Source: Ceratobasidium sp. AG-K (lineage: Eukaryota; Basidiomycota; Agaricomycetes; Cantharellales; Ceratobasidiaceae). From it: DNA of 64,000 nt. Of the stretch, positions 10,980 to 23,076 are shown one piece after another. Below the pieces are notes generated by a model. The model worked only from the letters and a program-made list of their open reading frames with translations, was not told the origin of the DNA and made no database searches. The stretch's first letter is position 1, and every line of letters begins with the position of its first letter. Location: contig JAWNGF010000002.1 of assembly GCA_037039685.1 (NCBI GenBank), positions 3,782,001 through 3,846,000 of the forward strand, read 5' to 3'. The position numbers were made by a program, and so were the translations under genes.

Positions 10980-13396
10980 ATGAATACCAACTTTGCTCGC
11001 AGGGTCGTTAGCGGCAAAAAGGCCCGTTTCCGGGATGGAGGCGTTGATCTCGACCTATCATATATAACGGATCAGGTCCTTATCATGGGATTTCCAGCAG
11101 ACGGCCTTGAAGCGCTTTATCGCAACCGTCGAGAGGATGCCCGCAACTTTCTTGATGAAAGACACAAGGATAACTACTGGATTTTTAATTTGTAAGACAG
11201 AATATTCTCAATATGATAAACTCTGATTCTTCTCTAGCTGTCCGTTAAAGGAAAACTCGTATCCAAAAGACTATTTTTACGGCAGAGTTAGCAGATATCC
11301 ATTCCCCGATCACCAGTTAGTCTTTTTCTATTGTGATTGGCACTGCCTCACAATGCTACCAGTGCTCCTCCTTTAGCCATCCTCCCACTTGCCGCGCGGG
11401 AGATACGGGAATGGTTAGCGGGAGGCGAGCATCGCGTCGTAGTTCTCCACTGCAAAGGCGTGTATTTTTTGGTATCCTCCGAAACATTACTCTGACCAAT
11501 ACTACCCAGCTGGCAAGGGCAGATCGGGCACCCTCGCATGTGCATACCTTCTCACCCTCGAACAGACGCCCACTCCACCCCGGCTCCAACGTAGCTATGC
11601 AGCTTCAGAATGGGCTGAGCGCCGGGCCGAAATGCTGATCGATGAAGTGGAGTCAGACGATGACGAGGTTCCTGAACCGCCGGAGCAAGGTCAAGCACAA
11701 TCTCAAGTCGATCCTGCACAACCCAAGGGCATTCTCAACGCCAAGGGGGCACCACTTACCGTATCGCCAGCTACGACGCTTGACCTCCCACCGTCCAACT
11801 CCAATTCGAACCAACCATCCCCAATATCCCCGGCTCCTTCCAAACAGGGTTCGACGAAGCAAGGCTCGACGCTAGAGTCGGTTTTTGCCTTGCATACGTC
11901 CCGTCGTATGCAAACGCCCCAGGATGGTAGTAAGGTGAAACAGGGGGTGTCTATTCCTTCACAGCGCCGATTCCTAGGGTACTGGAGTCGACTCGTTGAT
12001 GATGCCGCTCCCGCTGGTATGTGGGGAATAAACAAGTCGACAGATGGTTTACCGAACAATATATCAAATGTCGACTCGGGTACTAGCGACAGACCAAGAG
12101 TCCGCCTTGGAACGATTCGAGTTACTATGCGAGATGATTCGAGTCTGAAGCAGCGAGGGATGAGGATAATCAACAACATCCTTGACCGCGCAGTTGGAGG
12201 GGCAGAGGGAAAGAAGGGAAAAGGAGACATTTGGGTATCACTTGCACGGTCAGTTTCTTGGTGTACGTCTGACTGGAATATCTAACTTGTTATAGATATG
12301 ACGACAATCTCGTTGAGCTCCTTGAGAATTGGGAACGTCGTACTCGAGACCCCCAGCACGGGCTTGGTCATCGCGCTCATAATCCCCAAGCTGAGAAGGA
12401 CGAAAAGGAAGGCGAAACCGCTCTGGAGCACATTTTCGACGACGGAACATGGGACAATACCAAGATGGTCAGGAGCTTTGCACGTATGGGGATCACGGAT
12501 CCAAAGGACGTGACCGAAACCAAGGCGAGCGATAATGAGGTATGGGGCGTTTCCATTGGTTATCGATACTGCCTGACTGAGTATACTGCAGGCCATAGTT
12601 AGGAGAACCCACGTTTTGCATCCGCTCAGATACTCTAAGTGGGTCAAAGTAGACAAGAAGAATGTGCCTAAGCAGTCCCGACTGGGTGTACCAGGCGCAT
12701 ATAGGGGTAGCGGATACGACAGTGATGCAGCCTCGGCCAGCTCGATGAGTACAACGGCAACAGGTGTGGCCGCCGCAGTAACGGAGGCAAAGGAGCAGAA
12801 AGATGGCATGGAAGAAGTTGATATTAATCCCGGAGTCGTGTTGGATGCCAGGAGGGAGGTCAGGGCCAAACTCTACATGGGCCAAGTACGTACTTTGGTT
12901 TACTTTCTCGCTTTCTTCTTAACATAACCCGATAAAACTTGTATAGGTCCCTATGGGTTGGATGTGGTTTATCCCCGCATTCCACTTGGCTGACAACGAA
13001 TCTGAGTGTACCATCCAGCTTACACGAAAGGATGTCGATTTCCCCCTTGGCGTGGGTGCATGGATCGAGAGTGTCGAGATTGTGCTCACAAGGATAGAAG
13101 ATGGAGATGAAGTCACAATAATCGAGCCTACATCAACCCGCGCTGGGGAGACACATGCTCTCGCCAGCGAACCACAGATCCTCACTGGTGACACACCCTC
13201 CGCCACCGAGGGCGTCCAGGCGAAAGATACGCTTACTAGTCCGCCGAGCAGATCGTTAAGCCCTCAGGACGGCACAGAACAGAGTACGGGAAAGGGAGAA
13301 TCAGAAGCAGGAGGGTTGACCCATGCGATGGGAAGGCTGATGGCTGGAGAGGGGATAACTGGGGCCGTGGAGGCTTCTCAGGCTGCTGATAAGTAA
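10980..13396 (+). CDS. PTEN: PTEN-type phosphatidylinositol 3,4,5-trisphosphate 3-phosphatase
   Basis: The enzyme removes the 3-phosphate from PIP3 at the plasma membrane and so opposes PI3-kinase signalling. The N-terminus has a basic PIP2-binding-like motif (RRVVSGKKARF), then DGGVDLDLSYIT, a segment close to human PTEN, and LEALYRNRREDARNFLDERH. The catalytic P-loop HCKAGKGRSG has Cys127 and Arg133, with Ser where human PTEN has Thr. It is interrupted by an intron with a GC donor (11458-11509). After the phosphatase domain there is a long Pro/Ser/acidic linker, then a C2-like region (RVRLGTIRVTMRD; a beta-rich part with MGWMWFIPAFHLADNESECT) and a disordered C-terminal tail. There are seven introns by my reading. 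It is larger than human PTEN because of the insertions. The family call is firm; the C2 boundaries are approximate. Confidence 0.88.
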
Positions 13397-15756
13397 TGAT
13401 ATCTTGCATATTACAGACACGGTTAATAGATTTGATGAATTGAATACTGTAACCCGAGTGGCTTTCGAGATAAGTTGTCTACAATGTCGCAAGCGCCCTT
13501 TGCCTCCTGGCTGGTGCCAGTATCAATTTGTATATGTCATCTTAATCCCAAGCTATGTACAGTAGTGCCAATCCATGGCGCAGTATGACCAGACATCGTT
13601 GACCACGCCATCTCAGCGTGGAAGCAACATACGCTCCACTCGACTGGAGCACTGATGAGCAGACTGCTACCTTCCCGGCCATCACCGGCATCCAGTATCT
13701 CGCTTCAGTTCGCAAATGATGTCTTATCCATCTTCCTCGTATGATCTTGCCGCAAGGGGATAACTCTTGGAGCTGCTGCAATAACTCTCGAAGGTGGTCT
13801 AGCTAATAGTCAGCACATAACCTCCTCTATACCTGTGTGCTATCTGCTCCCGAGTGGCGCGAATGCCTCCATCTCAAACGCGCCTCCCACATTTTCCTAT
13901 CTTTGGGTATTCTTGATCGAGGACCGTGCTGTGTGTAACCCTGTAAGTGAAGCTGCCAGCTCACTCCAGTGGCGTGCCAATCGCGCACTTTGTAATGTTA
14001 GAGCCTAGACCCTTCGCGCATAGGTTTTCGCATTTGCTCGGGCTACCAATTAGATCAACGTCATATGATGGTCCAAATATACAGAATTGTGTCCATCCGC
14101 CTCGACCAAATATCTAAAACTTGCCCGCTCCTGACGCACGTTTGAAGTGTTCTCACGTGACATGGACGCACCTGCGAGCCCAGGGCGGAACAAGATAACA
14201 CGGAGCTTGACTTCGAGCTGACCGAGACGGAACTTTTTGATCGCACAGCCAGTTTGTTGATGACACGGCGCACGCCACTTTTTGCGCAACCGTAGTTATT
14301 AGATTCGATGCACCCTGTGGTCTTATCTTGTAGCTGTTTACGATATGGCCATTTTGATATGCAGACACGTAAAATGGTCAGGTAAGGACAATTTGACTGG
14401 GTATATGCGCCCTTTGAAGGTAATAATCAGTCAAATGGGATCCCCTGAATCTACTGTGATTGGTAGCAGTGGTCAAGACTACAAAAGAACACGCACAACA
14501 CAGCAGGTCGCCAGCTACAGCCCGAATCTGTCCCCACAACGCGACGGCTCGCGTGGCTGCCAGATCTGTTCTCAGCTTCCACGTTGCGCATAGAGGCAGC
14601 CCCCGTGAACTCCGATAACCTAGCCTATTCATCCGGGCGGTCGAGAGCGCCAAGCGCGAGGTTGTCCAACGCATTACATTCTTTCGTGTGGTGTCGAGGC
14701 TGCCAAGGCGGAATAAGTAGATGATGCGAACAGGACGGAGAGTCGGATAATGCGCGGTGGACGAGCCAAGACCTCGAAATGCGCCTAGAGTTGAAGTGAC
14801 GTGCTTGCCGTTAAATAAGGTATCGGAGTGGTGACTCAAAGGGGGATTCTAGCGAGTCGGAATAAGGGTGGGGATATAAGGCTTGGCGTCGTCGGATAGA
14901 TGGTTGTAATGCGATAAAGACATGCGCAGCCAATCAGTAGTCAAGGTTAAGCGTCATCTGAATCGTAATGTGGCCAATCAGCCGGCCCAGTAGTGCCAGC
15001 GTCGACAGCTTGCCAGACATACACGATATATGGACATCGTAGCAGTTGTCGTAAAGATTCGGGGTAAACGCGAATGGAGACAGCGAATGATTAATCAGAC
15101 CTCCGAGATTTTGTGCTTCTTGGCACGAGACACGTCAAAATGCAGTGTGAATGCGGACGAAAATAAAACTAGGATCGACATTGGTGACAGGATATCAACT
15201 TGGAATATGACAAGGTGCACGCTGTTACTATTGAGTGATGAGCAAGTGTATACGGGCCACAATTCTAGTCGGGAGTGAGCGGGAGCAATAATGATGGCGC
15301 AAGGCTTGGCCGATACGAAGGTTCTCGGGTTGACAGGTATAGCGCATCGGGAGCGAGCGAAGCGCTTGGCCTTGAGGGACGCGAAGCCGAAGAAGCATCA
15401 AAGGCCAGAATCGATGCCGACGGTAATTCTGGCATGAGATCCTGGAGGCGGGTCATCACGGAACAGCTCAAGGGGTTGTGACCCCTCGGAACATACGTAG
15501 CCGTCCACTCTCGGATCTCCCGGCTGCCGAGACGTCGACGAAGCCCGCACCTGCGACGAGCACCAGCGGCTTGTCAACACCGAGGGCATTGATATCGACG
15601 CGGTGGAAAATAAGTGCGGGGCCCCAAGGCAGTAGGGATGAGTACAAATATAATAAGCTTTGCTTAGTCACCCGCATGAACGTGCGATAACACTTGTCTC
15701 CAACCACCACATAAAAGGTGTGATTGAGCTCCAGGTATGCTGTGCCTCCCCCCGCA
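13397..15756. other. Intergenic region without a supported gene
   Basis: About 2.4 kb. The longest open frames (about 150 codons at 14378-14839 on the minus strand and a similar one at 15468-15911) are Ser/Arg-rich, match nothing I recognise and are not extended by plausible splicing. No tRNA or long repeat is seen. Confidence 0.4.
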
Positions 15757-18700
15757 ATGGATCCCATTGTATTTACCGTTGGGTCGCCCACAGATCCTCG
15801 CAGCATTGCGCTGCCCGAGACGTCGCCCCTCATGCCCACAACCCCCCTCAAGACACCCAACATGGCTCTCCGAGCTCTCGACTCGCTGCGCGACTCGCAC
15901 TTGGTGCCCATGTCGCCTCGCCTCGAAGTTTCTCAACCACATAGCCCCGGCCCAGACCACGACGACGAACGACGCGAAGCCAAGGCAGACGGAGACAACC
16001 CCTTTCCTATCGACCGCGCCATACTACGCGCCGTCGTCCGCGAAAAACTCGGCTGCGAGCCCACACACATCAAGTTTCTTAGCTCGGGCACGTTCCACAA
16101 GGCGTTTCTCGTCTCCCTCGTCGACGGCCCCGACGTAGTTGCCAGGATTGCTCGGCGGTATATGCCCAAAAGCAAGACCGAGTCCGAGGTCAGCTGAACA
16201 GTATTTCCCCGATTATCGTACCTGACAGGTTTACAGATCGCGACCATCAATTACATCCGGGCGTTCACCAACATCCCAGTCCCATTCGTCTATGCCTACG
16301 ACTCGGACCCGTACAACAAGCTGGGGGGAGAGTACATTATCATGTCCAAGGTACGTCTCGTCCGCAGCCAGCCTCGTGCACTCCACTTATCTCGATGACG
16401 TTGCTCCTAACGCCACCATCTCTTCACTGTGGCACCCTGACAATCTATCACCGGCGACACGTCCCTTCTTCGCTTCAGGCACCGGGAGTCCCCCTTATCC
16501 GACACTTTCATTCAATGACTGCCTCCAAGATGCACGACCTGCTCCAAAATCTTGCGAAAATGATTATCCCATTGTCCTCCCACAAATTTCCTGCTATTGG
16601 CTCGCTCTATCAGCACGGAGAACTCTGCCCACCAAAGGAGATTATCAGGTCTATACTTAGGCGAGCCAAAATGGGTGGGGACCCCGGCAAGATAGCCGCC
16701 AGCATGGGATACAAGTCAAACCAACAGGGCAAGCTTTCGGTCGACACGGGCTTACACATCCCTCACATCCCCAAACAGATGAGGCCATCGCCGCTGCATG
16801 AATCAGCCGTTCTCCCTCCCTCGCCCCTATCTCCCTCGCCAGTACATTCTCCTGGGCCTGCTCTTTCGGCGTCCGAGCCCAAACGCTCCGACTTTTACGT
16901 GGGCCCGATTGTCGCTTGGCCGTTCTTTGGAAGTGGTCGAGGCGAACTGCCGAGTGTGGATCGACCTATTGTCCCCCTTGCATCTTCTCCTTCTACCCCT
17001 ACTACCAAGACTCCGGACGACCCTCCTCCATCTCCTAGTGCTGAAGACCCAGATGAAGTTGACCGCGGACCGTTCCCGACTTTTGCATCCTACGTCAAGG
17101 CCTGTGTTCGTCGCGAAGTCGAAGGCGTGAGGCGCGAGCAAGAAAAGGCTGGTGCCGCACACAAGCCGCATATGATCCCTGCCAGTGAGGAGCGTGGCCA
17201 TCGCCATCATGGGCACCGGCGCGGAGGTGCGGACGACCTGCATATGCTCCATCCTGCGCCCAAACGTCGCCGCCGCGTCCGGTCTGGCCTCGGTGCACTC
17301 GGCAACAACGGCCTCGGCGCAGGAGCACCCAAGAAACGTCGCCCTGTACGTGGGCTCGGAAGCTTGGGCAATGGCAACGGTCCCATATCCGCCTCGTCTA
17401 CGTCTACACCGTCCCTTGCCTCGTCGGATTCTGGCTCGGGCTCCGATTCCGAGGGGAATTGTTCCTGCTCTGATTCGTCGTGCTCGTGCTCTTCGGGCTC
17501 GCAACCTGAATCCGAGGGCGAAGTGTACTCAGACGAGGAAGCCTTCTATGGCGACTATCGAGCCGCTCAAAGAAGCTCGCTATTTGTCGGTCTGAATTTA
17601 GCTCGAGAAGGTGCAGTCAAGGCCGAGATGGAGCGGTGGGCGCGCTGGATGGCTGCCCAGGAACAGGAAGAAGCCAGGATCCCCGAGGAGAGCGGGGAGA
17701 GCAGCGGAAGTGATGAGACGAGCTCGTCCAGCGGGATTGGGTCGAGTGGGTTTATCGGTGTCGGCCAGGTTCCCTCTTCCAGCCCGCCCAAACCCAGGCT
17801 CACAACTGTCGTGTCCCCTCCTCGGGGCGTTGGTGTTGGAGGCGGTGGGTTTGTAGGTGTCGGACCAGCTGTACCAGAAGTTGCTCCTCTACGTTCTCCT
17901 TCGCCTCCTATTTCGCCTATTCCTATTCCTCGAGCGCGTGGGGTTGGTGTCGGTGCGGGCGGATTTGTCGGAGTCGGACCCGGCCCAACGCATAATACCA
18001 CTTCGGGAACTGGGTTCGTCGGGGTTGGTCTAGGCGGAGGATTCTTGAACGTTGGCGGCATCCCAAGTCCGCCATCGCCTTCATCTCCTTCATCTCCCAC
18101 TCCAAGCGGATTTGGCGGTGGATTCGGTGTCGGCGTAGGCGGCGGGGGTTTCCTCAGCGTCGCTGCCCCAGTGTCTCCCCCCAAGTCACACGGGATCGGA
18201 ACCGGTGGGTTCTTGAGTGTCGGTGCCGTTCCCGAACCCCCCAAGCCCAAAAAAGAAAAGAAGAAAAAGGTGGTCAGGGAGGAACACAAGGACGAACTGG
18301 GCGACTTTGTGTTTGATTTGCATGACTTGAGTTTGGCGAATATCTTTGTGGACAGTGTGGATTCGTCCAAGATTGTGAGTATGCTTCAAGGTTGCCGGTG
18401 CAATTACTTACTGCGTGACAGACGTGCATTATTGATTGGGAGAGCACTACCATTCGCCCGCTCTGGCACGCCGCACATCTGCCTGCCTTCCTTGTCTCGG
18501 CTACCAACGCTCATTCGCACCCCGTGACGCCTCGTATGCAGTCATCTCACATGTCTCGCCGGATATCGCAAGCCGACTCGCGGATATCGCACCCGGATTC
18601 ACGCATGTCACATCACTCGGACTCGAAGAACCCTCAATATCCTTCACACCGTCCGATTGTTGGATTGGGCACACACCTGCCTCCCAATGGGGCCGCTTCT

Positions 18701-19408
18701 GGAATGGCTAGCATCGCCGCACTTACAGCTGCCTTGAACAACTATGCCCAAGGCATCAACGACACTTCGCGTGCAGACGGAATTGGATCTCCCCGTTGGA
18801 ACACATTTGGGGGCGATATTTCCCCTCGGCCACATCACGACGCTTCACCTAGATTCCATTCGCCCAGGCACCGCTATGCCACGTTGGGGGACTCTCCGCA
18901 CCTGCAAAATATTGGCGAGTCGCCCCAGTTGCACACTCCCGAATCAGGCCCACGCACGGCGGTTCTCTCGCGACACCATCTCCCCCACGCAAACTCGTAC
19001 CCGATCCCGCACGGGCGAAGAACCGGACCCAATACGGCGGTGAACGCGATTTCGGGATTACGGCCGGGCGGATTATCGAGAACGACTTCTCATCGAGGCG
19101 GAGACGTACATGCTCATTTCGAAGAAGCTGGTGCTGGCTCCTATGAGGAGCGTAGGCGAGACAGTGGGGGAGAGACACCGCGTCGCATATCGCGCGAGGA
19201 AGCCGCCGAGTGGTTCAAGCGGATCGCGGCCGAGGTCGAGTGTGGTGAAAATAAACAGCGATGTGGAGAGCGGTGGACGCGAGCCGAGCGGGAACGCGCG
19301 TCGTGGCGCGTGGCGCATCGGGCAGTCGAGTGGGACGGGTGGGAGCTAGGGTTGGTCGAGAGTGTGTTGGAAGATGCGAGGACTTTGCAGGGTGATTTGG
19401 ATTTCTAA
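15757..19408 (+). CDS. APH-family kinase-like protein with a very long low-complexity insert
   Basis: Four exons (15757-16188, 16237-16350, 16479-18374, 18422-19408) encode about 1142 residues. The N-lobe of an aminoglycoside/choline-kinase-like phosphotransferase is visible: LSSGTFHKAFLVSL, VVARIARRYMPKSKTESEV, NIPVPFVYAYDSDPYNKLGG and EYIIMSKAPGVPL. The catalytic loop HDLSLANIFVD (His797, Asp798, Asn803) and the metal-binding IIDWE (Asp819) come about 600 residues later. Between them is a Ser/Pro/Gly-rich region with a run of acidic Ser repeats and five to six copies of a G-x-G-G-F-(V/L)-(G/S/N)-V motif. The C-terminal 320 residues are His/Ser/Arg-rich. Fungal APH-like proteins are usually 400-600 residues, so this one is expanded. 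Substrate unknown. The splices are all GT-AG and keep the frame. Confidence 0.72.
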
Positions 19409-19566
19409 TGGAACACTTGAATTTTCTTGGGTTTGGAGGGAAATAATCTTGTTTTGGGGGTTTAGGGAGATACCCACTGATAATGACGGCGAGAAAGTAG
19501 ACAACTGTATGTTTTTGTATATGCGCTTTGAATATGCTTCTGCTAGTTGTATGAATCTTTGAAATG

Positions 19567-20216
19567 TGGCGTTCCATCCGTCTGTTTAATAAATTGTCAC
19601 CATATAAACAAAGAAGTCGGACTCATATGTGTGGTGTTAGATTACAGGGTTGAAGCAGAGACTGGCTTTGTATGTGGCCTTAGAGTTCTCTTCAGATATA
19701 GGTGATGGAAGATGGGTTTGTGTGATGATGCACGCAGGAAATTTGAACTGCACCGCATGAAAACATTCTATGCCCAAGCTTCTAGACAATGCGAGACATT
19801 CACTTGGTGTCACACTTGAGCGCTATGTGCGCATATATTTGAACTTATCTAGGGTGGTACCTATAACCTTGGCTTACCTTGGGTAAGCTTCCAATTTGAG
19901 GCCGGGCCCGATTGGCGATTGGGTTATCACGCGAATTGTATGCACTCCCCCCAACTTGTGTGATGCAGGCAGGCAGAACTATCAACATTCATAATACAAA
20001 TCCTAGAGCTGTATCATAAAACCGTGATTGGGTGCACTTCACCATACACACTCTTAAGGACAGTTCAAATCACCAAGAATAATAGTCTCTGTAAGTGTTT
20101 ATGTCGTGAAAGTTGTACAAATAGTTGGATTTGCATCATACATAGGCTACACTAGTAGATTTGTAGTAACCTGTTGTGTGGTGACCAACCTGAATAAACA
20201 GACGGATGGAACGCCA
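19567..20216. mobile_element. 650-bp element with 22-bp terminal inverted repeats (MITE-like)
   Basis: The left end starts TGGCGTTCCATCCGTCTGTT, and the same sequence appears in reverse complement at the right end, finishing at 20216. The perfect match runs 22 bp and continues imperfectly (both arms reach TTG and TCACCA about ten bases further in). The interior has no long open frame, so a non-autonomous DNA transposon is the natural reading. Flanks are not clean: a TTGAAA-like stretch lies near both ends but at different offsets, so no target-site duplication is claimed. It sits about 160 bp behind the stop of the APH-like gene, probably in or near its 3' UTR. Confidence 0.6.
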
Positions 20217-23076
20217 TATTGAAAGACCACATGGTTCATCAGTGCATTGGGAGATAGCTGGTTATGAATTTGACGCGCATATATTCAAGTTTTGATTCGC
20301 GGTTGTTTAGTCTATCTGGCTCGTTGGGTGGCCCGGTGTGTAGCGCCAACTGCTTATTTTATTGAAATCAACACCCATCTAGCGCCCCAACAGCAGACAG
20401 ACATCACACACTGTCACCATTTGGATAAAAAGCAAACGGAATTCATACTATTACATAGCAGGCCTAGGTGTGTTTTTGTCAGCATTTTAATCCGATTTTC
20501 TGTATATAGATATTTGGGTTTTGCACTTTCAAGTATCTGAGGAAACAAACTAAATGAGGGATGAAATATGTATGGAGTATGCCGGTATTGTTTATTGTAT
20601 GTAAGATGTCTTTTGTTGTGGAGCAAGGAACTCGAATCGTAGTTTATCTAGTTAATAGCGGAGGAATGTGAAAATACCCGCAATGAATATGTGCGGCTCC
20701 ACTTACTTTCCTATATCCTTAGCGATTTAGGGGAAGATCGATCAGCATACTTGGACTCGAGATGCCGAGGAGCGGTTAGCACCGGGCGCGAGTAATCTGA
20801 GCGAAGGCACGATGGGATGCTTGTGCTGCATTTGTAACGGATCTGAGGCTGGGCGAGACCGGACTCTTGGCAGTGGTCTAACCGGGATAATGTTATTTCG
20901 AGGGTAGTGATTTTGAGTTGCAACGCTCCTAGAATGCTCTGGTAGCTGACCCCACTCGGGTATTCACAAGTGTGAGTAATCAAGAACGTTTGACCATGTT
21001 GCATACGGATAGCAGAATCTGCGTGGTGCGTATTTTCAGCCACAAAGGTAATCGAGTTGTACGTGTAAGAAGAAGGGTAAGGGTGCTTTGACAGGCATAA
21101 ATAACTATCAACTTTCAGCACGGACATCAAGATCTATAAAACTACTATATTAACTTCTGTGAACGGTTGAATAACAATGCCCTCGCAGGGTTATGTGCTC
21201 TCAGAGAGAGAAATCCTAGGTACGTTTGGGGAATATCTCTTCGCTGTGTGTAGTAGGAGGCTTTGTAGGTAGCGTTGGCCAATCCCAATTCGACCGTGGT
21301 TAACGTCGAGTCGTACGTGTAGGAAGCAAGGATAAAACACCTTTGGATAGATCGGATAAGTATGGGCTTTCGCGCTCGGTGTCCAAGTAAATCATACGTT
21401 TCTGTGAGGTACTGAACATCGATACTAGGTTTTGAATACCGTCAGCCTCTCCCAACATGCCCCTATTGTACCCTCCCAGCCTTGGGCGCCCAAGCTTTTG
21501 GAGAAACAAAACATTGTTAGATAAAGTGTCCAGCGGCGCAGCCGTTAAGCGTTCAGGAGAAGTTCGGAGTTTATCGAAGCCCCGGCGTGCACAAAGTCGG
21601 CATGAGTAGTTGGACAAGGGGGAGAGGGGTATCGTGAAACCTGTGGACAGGAGGTATTAGCTGCGAGCTGGGCAGTTTCACGTCGTGCGAGAAATATCTT
21701 GATAGCCGTAGAAGAGCATCGTTATGGTTGTTGGGAAACTAACGTGGCGAATCGGGGAGAGGGACGCAGTTTATATCCAGAGTAAATCCCGATCTCAGTG
21801 AGCCTATCCTGATTAGGGACTAATTGACCCATATATGCTGTCTGGCATCATAGTAGATCCCACTCAAGTTCGTGCCGGCTGCCGACTAGACCCAATTTAA
21901 ATAATTATTTCCGCACCTACGTATATGCGTGCTGTTAAAGCGGTTTACGCCAACAATGGCGACAGATGGTTACAAATGGTAGCTGCTTAAATTTACTGAC
22001 ATAGCTCGATCCTTCCCTTCCACGGTAAAGTCTCCTCAATAACACAGCCTCTTGAGGCCAGGCAAGAGGTCGTTCGTGGTCTTTCTGTGCTCGCCTCTCT
22101 GGGCAATCGCCGTGCTCCCGCTCAGTAGTCGCCCCGGTTTTATCCTGAAAGTCACAGGGGGTTCCAATCGCTGATCTCATCCGCTGCAAGTTCTTTCGGT
22201 CAACAATACACTGGCCTTAAGGTCGGCACTACTTACCTTACTCAAGTTTACTACCAAACCAGACAGACCGATCGGTCACGGGACATTGACGCTCATCGCC
22301 AACGCTACGCACACCTACCCTGGCTCCCTTCAGATAATGACGAACATCTTTAGCAGATAAAGCAACCCTCAGAGACTTCTCGCCACGATGACGTTCCAGA
22401 CCCTCGACTGCGGTACTCCATGCTAATTTCGTTCGTTTAGTGCTCAGTAATTACTGTAGCTCTTGACTTTCATGATGGTGTGCTTGGAAGCGCACCGGTT
22501 CTAAGTTTGGCAAGAATTTTGAAATCAGAGCCAAGAACATTGGTTTCGACCTGCGCGTTTTGATTATCCTTGGTTCCCGAACTTGGCTGCGGAGCGGGGA
22601 ACCGCGACCATCGAACCGAAGCGTGATATATTGATAGCCTACAGCTAACGGGTCGTCTTAATGTATGCTCGATGCACTGTTTCCTGGACAACTTATGCCT
22701 TGAATAATTTTGCCAGCGCATCTAACCGGACAATCGACAAATGCATTCGCGAGAATCAACCGTGAACCTACCGCCACCTTTTCGTGCCTGGTTCAACGCC
22801 GCACACGGGTTACCACTAACTGCTGCGGAGAACGCACAGTTCATTTTTACAGGGCCCCTACTACATTCGGCAAGTGTTTGAGCTACTCGAACGGAGAGTA
22901 TAAAACCGTAGCCCCAGGAGCCTTCATCAATCAACAGCTCAGTTTTCTCTCTCTCATCCCACAGCCTGCTCTAGCCAGTCGCTTTCGTTTACATCACTTT
23001 CACTTTTTGAACCACAGCGTCAGCCAGTCTCTTGCGCTTTACCAGCTACTCCATTTTACATTCTCGAAACAGCATC
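20217..23076. other. Long intergenic region upstream of the secreted repeat protein
   Basis: About 2.9 kb. Open frames of up to 140 codons (20711-21130 minus, 21300-21617 minus) show no recognisable domain. The only functional signal I can support is the TATA box at 22899 near the right end. Confidence 0.4.
22899..22905 (+). promoter_or_regulatory. TATA box of the secreted repeat-protein gene
   Basis: A clean TATAAAA lies 172 nt upstream of the ATG at 23077, implying a 5' leader of roughly 140 nt that is rich in CT tracts (CTCTCTCTCA). Confidence 0.55.

Noticed and set aside
14378..14839. 153-codon minus-strand frame
   Set aside because: Arg/Ser-rich composition, no domain, no splice partners; typical chance frame.
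17567..18370. 267-codon minus-strand Pro/Thr frame
   Set aside because: Shadow of the Gly-Val repeats of the APH-like gene.
19557..20225. Target-site duplication of the inverted-repeat element
   Set aside because: TTGAAA-like strings occur on both sides but at unequal distances from the ends, so no true duplication is claimed.
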